A stretch of DNA of 64,000 nt from Meira nashicola. Its lineage: Eukaryota > Basidiomycota > Exobasidiomycetes > Exobasidiales > Brachybasidiaceae. The DNA lies in assembly GCA_001600355.1 (NCBI GenBank), contig BCJU01000002.1, forward strand, positions 1,240,001 through 1,304,000, in the 5' to 3' direction. The notes under the pieces are model-generated. The model did no database searches. It was not told the origin of the DNA and saw nothing but the letters and a program-made list of their open reading frames with translations. Positions 48,730 through 58,949 of this stretch are shown one piece after another. Each line of letters starts with the position of its first letter. Position 1 is the first letter of the stretch. The position numbers and the translations under genes were made by a program.

Positions 48730-51069
48730 TTAACGTCTTGAAGCTTTTGCTGACATTTGAGTTTGTTCAAATCGGTCCAACATATCTTCGGCAGCATCTC
48801 GCATTTCCAAAGCCATTCTATGAATTTCTGAACCTGGACGGTTGTAGATGAGTGAATTGGCAAACATTTGCATCAAAGCTCTTCGCAATTGAGTAGCAGA
48901 AGTGATTCTACCTTCTTTAATACGTGTTTTGATTGTCTTTAAATCGAGTGGATGTCTGATTAAAGTATAATAATCGGGCGCATCAGATTCTTTTATAGGA
49001 GCATGAAAGAGGTTTCCATGCGTATGATTGCTAACTTCATTAAGCAACATCATCAAAACTTTTTCCATCCTTCTCTTTTCCATCACTTGAGCAGCTTTTT
49101 CACGTTCTGCATCACTGCCTAATTCTTCTCCTGCACCTGCTGTGCCTGTACTAGGTGCTCTTCCACCGCCACCACTTCTACGTGATTGTCTACTTACGCC
49201 ACGACCACGTCGGATAGCAGCAGGTGATACACTCGTTCTACTACGATCAATGGTTGAACGCGATGTATCTCCATCTACCGTATCCTCTTCCATTCGATCT
49301 TCATCTGTATCAGGAGATGCACCAGATGCTTCACGTGAACGTAATGCTTCTATCCTGTTATTCTTTGCAGTGCTGGTTGATGTTGAAGGTGCAGAAGGAG
49401 GTGGTGTTGGAACGTCATCTGTGGTTACAGAAACGTTTCGCGCACTTCTTCTACTTCTTCTAGGCTCGGGACGCTTCTCCGCCTCTTGCTCGTCATCATC
49501 ATCGTCATCATCATCATCTCGATCGTCCTCCTCCTCAACACCCTCCATAGCCTCTCTATTTACGTTCTCTCTAGCTTCTGTATCTATCCTTCCGGTATTC
49601 AAAGAAGCCTTTGAGCTCTTCTCAGCCTCAACCGGTGGCTTTTCCAGCTCTTCATCTTTCTCCAGCGTTGACATTTCTGTGACTTTACCTGGGGTATCGG
49701 TACTTCCCGTTGCAGATAAACCTTTGTTGTCTTCCTTATCTCGTGATGCGGGCACTTTTTGCGAATCAGATAATGCTACAGTACGAGTACCCGTTACGGT
49801 ATCATTTGCATTTGTTGGTGCATCGCTAGCATCAGGTGATAGCCTTGCTTTCTTTTGCACCATGTCTGTCTTATCTGCCTCTTTCTCTGTAGAAATTTGA
49901 TCGCGTTTGCGTTTCGCATTTGCTTCTGCGGCTTCCGATGATGACACAGAAGTGGTATTGTCTGCATTCTCATCCAATTTATTTGATGCTGTATCCTTAT
50001 CAGTCTCTGTAATTTCAACGGTCGTGGAAGATAGTCCTGCAGCTGTGCTTGCCTTCTTTTCTCCCTCAATGGAGCTTGCTGTCGCATCGCCTTTGATCAA
50101 AGAGGCATCACTTTGTTTGATGGGTATAATGGCAGGCGTTGCCTTATTTTCATCCTTCTTTTCTTTCAAAGCAGATTTTGGAGACATAGATGATAATTTT
50201 GTCTCAGAAATTTGCTTGGCTGGACTTGGACCTTTTACCTTTTCTACTCTATCTTTCTCTGCCAAAGGACTTCTATTAGCAGATGATGCTCCGGTAGAGT
50301 TGGATTTTTGATCTCGAGATACTTTTGGCGATGTCTTTGTGCTACTTGATTTCTTTGGTGTTGACTGATCAGCACGACCAGTTGAACTTTGCGAAGCCGA
50401 TGGAGTTAAATCTTCTGTATCATCATCCTTTTGTAATGCAGCGATCTCCTTTTCTTCTTTTTCTTTTTCGGATTCTTCTCGAAGCATGCCACTCTTTTCC
50501 AATTCCAGCAAAAGTTTATCATCAAGAGAGCCAGAATTGAGAGCTTCAATTTCACTTGCTAATGTTTTGAAAGCTTTCTCCTTTGTTTTAATTTGGTCTT
50601 GTAGTTCACGTACTCGTTCAGCATACAAAAATTGAGCTAATGCCAATTGACTTCCTCTATCAGTTTTTGGTGGTAGACCTCTAGCTTCTTTTGCCCGATT
50701 ACCTACTGCGGGTGATCCTGATTCTCCTTCATTTTCCAAAGCGGGATCTCTTTCACCAGGTTGTAAAACAAGATTATACTGTCTCATCAATGCAACCCAT
50801 GCTCGTTCACATTCTCTACTGCCAAAAACACGTCCTAAAGTGATACCTGCTTTTGCTGCTTGTTCAAGTCTTGATTTAGTTTTTATGAGTGGATGTGGTA
50901 GCAAAATCGATGAAACTCTTCCCCAATCAGGCGGTGAAGTGCCAATGTGATGAACTGCTTGTGATAGTAAAAGTTTATCCGATAACGTTAGACGTGAAAG
51001 TGAAGATGGTTGAACTGTATTAGGTGAAGGAAAAGGTGAATTGGGCGTCTGTGGTGCTGAAGGAGCCAT
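48730..51069 (-). CDS. BRD8-like bromodomain protein (probable NuA4 subunit)
   Basis: A 779-residue intronless protein. N-terminal SANT-like segment at about 22-105: LTLSDKLLLSQAVHHIGTSP, DWGRVSSIL, SRECERAWVALM. This matches the N terminus of BRD8/S. pombe Bdc1-type proteins. A coiled coil follows at about 150-175 (ERVRELQDQIKTKEKAF), then 450 residues of charged low complexity with acidic and Lys/Ser-rich runs. The C-terminal bromodomain lies at about 655-770 (VLMMLLNEVSNHTHGNLFHA, PDYYTLIRHPLDLKTIKTRI, QMFANSLIYNRPGSEIH). The asparagine in IYNRP is the acetyl-lysine contact. Relatives belong to the NuA4 histone acetyltransferase complex; that membership here is inference from domain order. 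Confidence 0.88.
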   Translation of the reverse strand: MAPSAPQTPNSPFPSPNTVQPSSLSRLTLSDKLLLSQAVHHIGTSPPDWGRVSSILLPHPLIKTKSRLEQAAKAGITLGRVFGSRECERAWVALMRQYNLVLQPGERDPALENEGESGSPAVGNRAKEARGLPPKTDRGSQLALAQFLYAERVRELQDQIKTKEKAFKTLASEIEALNSGSLDDKLLLELEKSGMLREESEKEKEEKEIAALQKDDDTEDLTPSASQSSTGRADQSTPKKSSSTKTSPKVSRDQKSNSTGASSANRSPLAEKDRVEKVKGPSPAKQISETKLSSMSPKSALKEKKDENKATPAIIPIKQSDASLIKGDATASSIEGEKKASTAAGLSSTTVEITETDKDTASNKLDENADNTTSVSSSEAAEANAKRKRDQISTEKEADKTDMVQKKARLSPDASDAPTNANDTVTGTRTVALSDSQKVPASRDKEDNKGLSATGSTDTPGKVTEMSTLEKDEELEKPPVEAEKSSKASLNTGRIDTEARENVNREAMEGVEEEDDRDDDDDDDDDEQEAEKRPEPRRSRRSARNVSVTTDDVPTPPPSAPSTSTSTAKNNRIEALRSREASGASPDTDEDRMEEDTVDGDTSRSTIDRSRTSVSPAAIRRGRGVSRQSRRSGGGGRAPSTGTAGAGEELGSDAEREKAAQVMEKRRMEKVLMMLLNEVSNHTHGNLFHAPIKESDAPDYYTLIRHPLDLKTIKTRIKEGRITSATQLRRALMQMFANSLIYNRPGSEIHRMALEMRDAAEDMLDRFEQTQMSAKASRR

Positions 51070-51397
51070 GATAGCGTATGAGCTTGTGGGATTGCCCTAT
51101 CCCCTTGGATATACGGTTGAAGCAGGAAATTGGATTGCAGCTGGTGATAGCAGGGACGAGAGAATGTGAGAGTGAAGCGAATGTGTTTTAAAGAAGTCAT
51201 TTTATTTACGCGTAAATTCAGATGATTATGTAACACACAATGTCGGATATTAAGAAGATTGCGCCGCTTACAAAGGAGCTAACCGAGATTTAAGACGTAC
51301 ACATGTTACCATCAAAAATCTCATCGCATACAACCAAAAGCAGCAAGTGGTGGCGGTCAAGAAAAGCTGCTCTAATTGTATTTCGACAAATCGGCTC
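51070..51397. promoter_or_regulatory. Divergent promoter between BRD8-like and M16 peptidase genes
   Basis: A 328-bp region between divergent starts. I see no further features. Confidence 0.5.
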
Positions 51398-54300
51398 ATG
51401 CTAAGCAATCCTTTACGCTCTTTAGGCTTTGGAATATTACGTACAAAACCTTTTACCGGTCTTAGCTCTTGCAATCGTTTATTGCATAGACATCATTCGC
51501 CTTTCTTCAGCATAAAATACAATAATACTACACCATCACTTTTCAGAAAATTTGCAACAATGGCTCAATCACAAGGCAATTTCGATCTCGTCAAAACTGT
51601 CAATTTAGACTATGCTCCAGGCATGTCGGTAGAGAAATGGAAAAGTAGAGTGACGGGAATGACTGTTTATTGGGCAAATTTTGAAAGTCCACTCTTGAAT
51701 TGCTACTGCACAATTGCTAGTGAGATCTTTAATGATAGTGGTGTACCTCATACACTAGAACATTTGATCTTCTTGGGCTCAGAATTATATCCATACAAAG
51801 GAATGCTAGACACTCTTGCCAATCGAGCATTCGCACAAGGCACAAACGCATGGACAGCACAAGACCATACAGCATATACTCTCACAACCGCAGGCTCAGA
51901 TGGTTTTTTGCGTATGTTACCGATCTATCTCGATCATGTTTTTCATCCGACACTTACAAAAGAAGGTTTTGTGACCGAAGTATATCACGTAAATGGAAAA
52001 GGAGAAGATGCTGGTGTAGTGTTTTCCGAGATGCAAGGTTGCGAGAATGTTTCGAGCAGTTTGATGCAATTAGCTTATCAGAGAAAAGTATACCCAACTT
52101 CATCTGCATATCGAAGTGAAACTGGAGGTTTGATGTCAGCTTTACGTGTTTTGACGATTGACGAAATTCGACAATATCATCACAAATACTACGAACCCTA
52201 TAATACTGCATTAGTCGTATGTGGACCGCTGGATCGAAAGGTACTATTTGACAGCATTCAACCTGTTGAAGAAAGATTAGTGCAACATGGAATCAATGGA
52301 GCGCCACAAGGTTGGAAAAGACCTTTTATGGAAACTCCTTCGGCACAAGTACCACAAATGAAAGAACATCGTACAGCTATCGTGGTCGACTTTCCCGAGC
52401 GCGATGAAAGCATGGGTGAAGTGATGATCTCTTGGAACGGCCCAAGGGTGGATGATTGGGTCACTGCAGAAGCCATAAGTCTTTTGGGAACTTATTTGAC
52501 AGATTCAGCTGTTAGCCCGATACAACAAGCTTTTGTCGAAAGGGAAGATCCTTTATGCACAGACGTGTATTACTCCACAACAGATAAGGCAGGTGCATCA
52601 ACGATTGAGATGTACATGTCTAGCGTTCCAACGGAGCATTTAGAAGGTTTGGATAAGAAATTGGTCGACGAAGTACTCTCAAAAGTTGCTGAGAAAGAAT
52701 TTGATATGGAACGTATCAGTATGTTGATCAAAAGGGAACGTGTCAAGCTCCTAAACATGCTCGAGACAAAGCCAGCAGATGCTTTCAGTGATGTGATCAT
52801 CAACGATTTCCTGTACGGAAGTCAAGATGGACAAGATTTGCAGAAATCAATGGATGAAATGAAAAGATTCGATATACTCGACTCTTGGACTTCAGACCAA
52901 TGGGTCAATTTATTGAAACAATATTTGATCGCCAATCAGAGAGTGGTCATAAGCGGTAAACCATCTTCAAAATTGTCAGACAGTCTAAAGAGCGAAACGA
53001 AAGCTCTCATTGAAAAACGTAAAGCCGATTTGGGTGATGAAGGTCTCCAAAAGCTCGCTGAGATCGTCAAAGAAGCGCAAAAGGCGAATGATATCCCAAT
53101 TCCGAAAGATGTTTTGACCAAATTCCAGATTCCAAATGTGGATTCGATCAACTGGATTGGAGTCGGAATCGCAACAGAAAATGGTCCTCAAAGATCTGGC
53201 GTTGAAGAATCGAACGAAGCATCTGACAAGAAATTAAGACAGTATTTGAAACAGAACGAGCACACATCATTACCCTTTGCAGTGCACTGGGGAGACATCA
53301 GATCCAACTTTGTGACTTTAACGATGCTCTTCAACACGGCTTCTTTGCCTGCAAGATTACGCCCTTTGATGAGCTTATTCATGAGTTCAATTTGGTCGTT
53401 GCCTATCAAACAGCCCGACGGCACACGATTGACATACGAGGAAGTAGTGAAAGGCTTAGATCAAGACACGCTTGAGTATGATGCCAATTTAGGTTACGGA
53501 TCAGGATTTGCCGAGATGGCCAGCATGGAGATCAAAGTGGAACGCAGCAAATACGAGCAAGGCTTCAATTGGCTCAGAGACATTATTTGGTTCTCCGAGC
53601 TGTCTTTGGATCGCATTCGTGTCAATGGATCTAAAGTTTCTCAATCATTACCAGAGCAAAGACGTGATGGTAGAATGATGTCATGGGCTTTAGCAAGATC
53701 TTTGACCCATTCAGGAAAATTATCTACGAATATCAACAATTCGATTCTCAAACAGAGTGAAGTCATTCCTGATGTGGTCAGTCGACTGTCATCTGACAAA
53801 GAAGCACAACAAGTGATCAAGGAATTACAAGAATTGAAAGATATACTCTTCCAACCGAAGAATATGATTGTGGCTATTGCCGGTGATATCACCAGCTTAC
53901 CTGCGCCACACGCTCCACTTGTTTCGATTGCCAATACTCTGGGTTGGAATAAAAGCGTTACAGATACAGCAAAGGTACAAATTCCATTTTCTCGAGATGT
54001 CTTGACTCCATTGGGTCAATCACCATCAACCAAAGGTGTGATCACCCCTCTGTCAACCATTGAGAGTTCTTTCGCCGTCTTTTCGGCAAAAGGTATTGCA
54101 GGCTGGAATGAACCTGATTCAGCAGCTTTGGCAGTCACAATAAGCGTATTAAATGCTTTGGAATCATATCTATGGCGTTACATTCGTGGTGCGGGTTTGG
54201 CATACGGGGCTTCAATTCGATCGGATATTGAAGCACAATTGATTCATTTCACCTTGTACAGATCACCCGATTCGGCAAAGGCATTCACTGCAGCAGCTGA

Positions 54301-54781
54301 TGTGATTGGCAAATTGGTCAAAGGAGAGATTGAAATGGACGATACAGTTTTGGATAGCGCAAAGAGTAGTTTATGCTTCAGTGTTGCTGACAGTGAAGGT
54401 ACAGTTGGCCAAGCTGCAACTGAAGCATTTTCCGATACAGTATTGCGTGGATTACCGAAAGGAAGAGGAAGATGGTTATTGGCAGAAGCGAAAAAGGTTA
54501 CTCAAGAACAAGTTCGCGCTTGTTTGGCAAAGTATATTCAACCAATCTTTGATCCAAAACGATCAATTTGTGCGATCGCTTGCTCGCCCTCCAACATTGA
54601 TGAAATGCAAGAAGCACTTCAAAAGATCGGATATGAGATGGAGAAAAAGGAGCTCAATTATGCAGACGAAGAAGACGAAGAAAGTAGTGGTAGTGATTCA
54701 GATGACGAGGGCGATGAAAGTGATAGCGATATGAGTGGCGTTGAGGAGGATGGAAAAGTGAGCGCCAAGCAAAAGTTATGA
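51398..54781 (+). CDS. M16C-type zinc metallopeptidase (yeast YOL098C-like)
   Basis: A 1127-residue protein of the insulinase/presequence-protease superfamily. The inverted zinc motif HxxEH is present as PHTLEHLIFLGSELYPYKGM (His118, Glu121, His122), followed by RAFAQGTNAWTAQDHTAYTL and the EVYHVNGKGEDAGVVFSEMQ region that supplies the third ligand. Further M16 repeats follow to about residue 1080, then an acidic Ser/Asp/Glu tail. It resembles the uncharacterised YOL098C group of fungal M16 enzymes. Two starts are possible: 51398 adds a 54-residue leader rich in Arg/Lys/Ser with no acidic residues, typical of a mitochondrial presequence; ATG 51560 (MAQSQGN) would give a cytosolic form. I chose the longer. 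Confidence 0.88.
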   Translation: MLSNPLRSLGFGILRTKPFTGLSSCNRLLHRHHSPFFSIKYNNTTPSLFRKFATMAQSQGNFDLVKTVNLDYAPGMSVEKWKSRVTGMTVYWANFESPLLNCYCTIASEIFNDSGVPHTLEHLIFLGSELYPYKGMLDTLANRAFAQGTNAWTAQDHTAYTLTTAGSDGFLRMLPIYLDHVFHPTLTKEGFVTEVYHVNGKGEDAGVVFSEMQGCENVSSSLMQLAYQRKVYPTSSAYRSETGGLMSALRVLTIDEIRQYHHKYYEPYNTALVVCGPLDRKVLFDSIQPVEERLVQHGINGAPQGWKRPFMETPSAQVPQMKEHRTAIVVDFPERDESMGEVMISWNGPRVDDWVTAEAISLLGTYLTDSAVSPIQQAFVEREDPLCTDVYYSTTDKAGASTIEMYMSSVPTEHLEGLDKKLVDEVLSKVAEKEFDMERISMLIKRERVKLLNMLETKPADAFSDVIINDFLYGSQDGQDLQKSMDEMKRFDILDSWTSDQWVNLLKQYLIANQRVVISGKPSSKLSDSLKSETKALIEKRKADLGDEGLQKLAEIVKEAQKANDIPIPKDVLTKFQIPNVDSINWIGVGIATENGPQRSGVEESNEASDKKLRQYLKQNEHTSLPFAVHWGDIRSNFVTLTMLFNTASLPARLRPLMSLFMSSIWSLPIKQPDGTRLTYEEVVKGLDQDTLEYDANLGYGSGFAEMASMEIKVERSKYEQGFNWLRDIIWFSELSLDRIRVNGSKVSQSLPEQRRDGRMMSWALARSLTHSGKLSTNINNSILKQSEVIPDVVSRLSSDKEAQQVIKELQELKDILFQPKNMIVAIAGDITSLPAPHAPLVSIANTLGWNKSVTDTAKVQIPFSRDVLTPLGQSPSTKGVITPLSTIESSFAVFSAKGIAGWNEPDSAALAVTISVLNALESYLWRYIRGAGLAYGASIRSDIEAQLIHFTLYRSPDSAKAFTAAADVIGKLVKGEIEMDDTVLDSAKSSLCFSVADSEGTVGQAATEAFSDTVLRGLPKGRGRWLLAEAKKVTQEQVRACLAKYIQPIFDPKRSICAIACSPSNIDEMQEALQKIGYEMEKKELNYADEEDEESSGSDSDDEGDESDSDMSGVEEDGKVSAKQKL

Positions 54782-54895
54782 GAATTGCAACACAAATAAA
54801 ATTCCTTTTGCGTGGCTGCACAAAGAGAAGTACATTGTTTTATAATTCATAAATGTTTATGATACAAATGAAATGATGACGTTTTTAGTAACTGC

Positions 54896-56395
54896 TCAGA
54901 ACAACTCTCGTAAATGTGATGTCAATTTAGGTTGACTCGGCGGTTGTGGAGATGATGGTAGAGATGTTTCAGGTGAAGACTGCGGTAATTGAGCAGGGAA
55001 AATACCCAAACTCTTTGAGATTGATGGAGATTGAACACTTTTGGCTTTCTCGTTATGGGTATGATCTTGTTGTGAAGGTGTATTAACGACTTTGCTGTTA
55101 GTTTGTGGTGCATGTTGACGTAGGTATGGTGGCGCATCCTCATTTCTTCCACCGCCCTTTCGACGAATACGAACTCGTTGAACATCAAATTGAGCTCTTG
55201 CAAATGCCTCTAAGGCGCTTTTGAGAGAAGCATTCCAGGCATAATCCGCTGCAGTAAATCCGAGAACGTTCTTTGTTGCAAATGAACAGCCACGCTCGAT
55301 GAGCAACTGTACGACGATCAATTGATTGTAAGCTGATGCATAATGCAAAGGTCGATTTCCTTCAAAGTCTCCTAGGTCAAGTGTGGCGCCTAATTCGAGC
55401 AAAAGTCGAACTACATCTTCATGACCTTTCATACTTGCAAGTGATAATGCAGTCCTGCCAAGTTCATCGGGACAATCGAGCAATCGTGTGATCGTGACTC
55501 CTACAATGTCATCCATCTCACTTGAACCTCCAGCGGAAGATTTTCCGTCATCAAGATCATGTTCTGCTTTAAGTGAATCTTCTTTGATTTCTTTGCCGTC
55601 CATGATTCGGTCTGTACGTGCGAGATAAAGAGGACTTGGGCTAGGTCTACGAGAAGGTGTAGAAGCAGCCGCTGTGACGAGAGTCAAAGCAGGACTCAAC
55701 TCTCCATCTGATTGATTACCTTCTCCGCTTCCATTCGAATTACGATCATCCCCTTCTAAGTCATCGTCACCATCTTCGTAATATGCCTTCATATTATTTC
55801 GAAATCCATAATACATCAATGAGCGTTGATGATGCAAGGTAGCAGCATGAGCAACTGCATCGATACAGCATGCTTCAATCACATCTGTACGATTACTTTG
55901 AGCTGCTAAAGAAACAGCAGTGCATCCTCGTATATCACGCGAAAAATCTCCTCTTTCATGACCCATTTCCAAAATCCATTGGATCAATTCGATACTAGCA
56001 CCATTTTCCACTGCGATCGCTAAGCTTGATTTGACTCGAACAGCTTCTCGATTTCTTTCTCTCACTCTGCTCTGTTTTGCTGTATTGAATTGAGCAGCAG
56101 AAAGAGCAAGACAATTACCTAAAGCTTCGGTTGAATGCATTGAATGAATATCGTTCATTTGATGATGGTGATGAATATGTGTATGTCCATGTGAATTCGA
56201 TGAAGAAGAAGAAGGATCGTATATGCTATTCGGTTGACTTGCTTGATTTCTGATATCAAATTTGATGTCACCACCACTGCTACCGCCTACCACCTCGGAC
56301 TGTCTCAACATTCGATCATATATCCTTTTTGCCGTTGTCAGATCATCATTTTGAATTGCTCTCCTAAAGCGATCAGACATTGAAGAAGCAGCCAT
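54896..56395 (-). CDS. Ankyrin-repeat protein, possibly Avo2-like
   Basis: A 499-residue single-exon protein. The N-terminal helix pair SDRFRRAIQNDDLTTAKRIY resembles the start of fungal Avo2-type ankyrin proteins (TORC2-associated). Ankyrin units run at about 125-200 (SLAIAVENGASIELIQWIL; GCTAVSLAAQSNRTDVIEAC) and 310-410 (LGRTALSLASMKGHEDVVRL; GNRPLHYASAYNQLIVVQLL; VLGFTAADYAWN). A disordered acidic insert with His-rich sequence lies between and before them. The C terminus is Ser/Pro-rich. No membrane or catalytic domain is seen. The Avo2 assignment rests on overall layout and is tentative; generic protein-protein interaction is the safe call. Confidence 0.8.
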   Translation of the reverse strand: MAASSMSDRFRRAIQNDDLTTAKRIYDRMLRQSEVVGGSSGGDIKFDIRNQASQPNSIYDPSSSSSNSHGHTHIHHHHQMNDIHSMHSTEALGNCLALSAAQFNTAKQSRVRERNREAVRVKSSLAIAVENGASIELIQWILEMGHERGDFSRDIRGCTAVSLAAQSNRTDVIEACCIDAVAHAATLHHQRSLMYYGFRNNMKAYYEDGDDDLEGDDRNSNGSGEGNQSDGELSPALTLVTAAASTPSRRPSPSPLYLARTDRIMDGKEIKEDSLKAEHDLDDGKSSAGGSSEMDDIVGVTITRLLDCPDELGRTALSLASMKGHEDVVRLLLELGATLDLGDFEGNRPLHYASAYNQLIVVQLLIERGCSFATKNVLGFTAADYAWNASLKSALEAFARAQFDVQRVRIRRKGGGRNEDAPPYLRQHAPQTNSKVVNTPSQQDHTHNEKAKSVQSPSISKSLGIFPAQLPQSSPETSLPSSPQPPSQPKLTSHLRELF

Positions 56396-57144
56396 AATGA
56401 TTGGCTTGATTGAATGAATGACATCGTAGTATTGCGGCTCGAACGTGTTATTTTAAAGTTTATTACCCCACTAACAGATGCAGGTCAACAATTGGACTGG
56501 AAATTGTCAATTGATTAAATAAGCGTCAATGAATCTGATGGAAATATATAAAAACTACAAGTTCGGTAATCTAGTCTAGAGCCTAAAATCCGAATTTTCC
56601 TCCACCTATTATTTATTTTGTACGCGCTTTTTGGCGGCTGGCGGGAGAGGTTCTCCGAAATGATAATTTTTCTCCAGCCAGATTACTCACCCATCACATA
56701 CATAGATCATCGATAAGGGTTAATTCTATAGCCCCAACGCAATGTGCAGTGCATTTAGTCATTCGCTGTGCGTGCGCAAAATTTCCACAAAAATGGGAAG
56801 AAAGCAAAGTTTGTGTGGTGAAGTGCCCTATCAATAAAAACCACGCACGGATATCATCTTCGCAATACAATGATAGATAAAAATACAACCAAGTGTTTCT
56901 ATCTACCATCATCGTTCATCCCTTGTGAGATTGCATTCGCTTGAAAGTTTCGATTAGTTACAGGAATTGCCGATTATCGTGAGTATAATGTTTGACTTGC
57001 ACGAATCCCTGCTATGAGAATGTTAAATTAGCATACATCATGATCAGCTCCACAGGGCCAACATCACACATCTTTCGCTTTACGAGAGATATTTTGCTCA
57101 CGCCGTACTCCTTCTAACTTTCTAGTCAATTAACACTTTCGAAA
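56396..57144. promoter_or_regulatory. Divergent promoter between ankyrin and G6PD genes
   Basis: A 749-bp region. TATA-like ATATATAAAAAC lies near 56546. No gene is supported; a 72-codon minus-strand frame (56912-56694) has no recognisable relatives. Confidence 0.5.
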
Positions 57145-58820
57145 ATGAGCGGACAACCTTCTTTCGATAAAGAGACAATCATTGTCGGTACGTATACTTC
57201 TGAAGTTGAGCAAATTTGCTAGACAAGCTTGTCTGTTCAGCATTTCATCTCTTACTAACATTTTACTCTTACAACAATGCAGTCCTTGGTGCTTCCGGTG
57301 ACTTGGCAAAGAAGAAGGTAAGAATAAAAGAAATGCTCGTGCTAGCTACAATGTGATTTCATGCTAAACTCTCCTTTCATCGCCTCCACTTTTAACAGAC
57401 ATACCCTGCCTTGTTTAACCTCTACAAATTGAGCTTGCTGCCAAAGGCAACCGCAATCATCGGATATGCACGAACAAAGATGGACAAGGATACTTTCCAT
57501 GGAAAGATTGGCGAATTTTTGAAAGGCGTTGATTCCGATGAAGACAAGAAGAAGAAGGATGACTTTTTGAATATTTGCACTTACACCGCTGGCGCTTATG
57601 ACAAAGATGAAGCTTTCCAACAATTGAACAAAGATATGGAAGAACGTGAGTCCAAATTTGAAAATGGCGCAAGTCGATTGTTCTACATGGCTTTGCCTCC
57701 AAACGTCTTTACCGTCGTTGCAGAAGGTTTGAAGAAGAATTGTTATGCAAAGAATGGTCACAACCGTATCATCATCGAAAAACCATTCGGAAAAGATTTG
57801 GAAAGTTCAAGAGAGATGATGGGTAAATTGAAGGAATTGTGGAAGGAAGAAGAGACGTTCAGAATTGACCATTATCTTGGAAAGGAAATGGTCAAGAACT
57901 TGCTTGTCACCCGCTTTGCAAACCCAATTATTGATGCTGTACTCAACAAAGATTTGGTCAGCAACGTTCAAATTACCTTCAAAGAACCTTTTGGTACTGA
58001 AGGACGGGGTGGATACTTTGATGAATTCGGAATCGTGCGTGATATTCAACAAAACCACTTGTCTCAAGTTTTGTCGTTGGTTGCAATGGAGAAACCCAAA
58101 TCATTCTCTGCAGAACACATCCGTGATGCCAAAGTGGAAGTTTTAAAGAGCGTTCCACCAATCAAAGAATCTGATGTACTCTTGGGTCAATATACAGCCG
58201 CAAAGGGCAAGCCGGGCTACAAGGATGACGACACCGTTCCAAAGGACAGCAACTGCCCTACTTTTGCCGCTTTGACTTTGTGGGTGAACAACAAGCGTTG
58301 GGAAGGAGTTCCGTTCATTATGAAAGCTGGTAAAGCATTGAACGAAGGAAAAGTGGAAATTCGTGTTCAGTTCAAAGAGGACAAAAATAAATTATTTGAT
58401 AACGCACAGAGAAATGAGTTGGTTTGGCGTGTTCAACCACAAGAAGCAATCTATGAAAAGATTTGCACAAAAGTTCCAGGTTTGCAAATGGGAACAATAC
58501 CTACCGATTTGGATTTGACATACAAGGACCGATTTAGCGATTTCAGATTACCAGAAGCATACGAAGCATTGATCTTAGACGCACTTAGCGGCGATCACAG
58601 TAACTTTGTTCGCGATGACGAATTAGACGTCAGCTGGAAGATCTTTACACCAATTTTGCATGCTATCGATGATGGAAAGCTTAAGCCTGAATCATACGAA
58701 TACGGCAGTCGGGGACCTTCTGGTTTGGATGCATTTATCGAAAAGTATGGATTTAAACGTGCTGATGATGGATATGATTGGCCAAAGACAAATGTTGCCA
58801 AAGTAGCAGGAAAAATGTAG
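57145..58820 (+). CDS. ZWF1: Glucose-6-phosphate 1-dehydrogenase
   Basis: Three exons: 57145-57187, 57283-57317 (35 bases) and 57399-58820. Introns start GTACGT and GTAAGA and end CAG; 499 residues. Splicing builds IIVVLGASGDLAKKKTYPAL, the NADP-binding GxxGDLxxxK start; no single long frame contains it. The active-site peptide RIDHYLGKE lies near residue 181 with the substrate lysine in IIEKPFGKD before it. Other conserved parts: VQITFKEPFGTEGRGGYFDE, FGIVRDIQQNHLSQVL and VPFIMKAGKALNE. It oxidises glucose-6-phosphate to 6-phosphogluconolactone, the NADPH-forming entry to the pentose phosphate pathway in the cytosol. Length is typical. Two early introns with a micro-exon are seen in G6PD genes of other fungi. 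Confidence 0.97.
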
Positions 58821-58949
58821 ATAGAAGGATAGAAAAATGTTGTATTGCACACTTTTATCGTCTTTTCGATGAATTAAATTTTAATGATCAGTTCAGCTTC
58901 CGTTTGAATATAGATACGGTTGAATTATTATTATTATTACAAAATTAGA

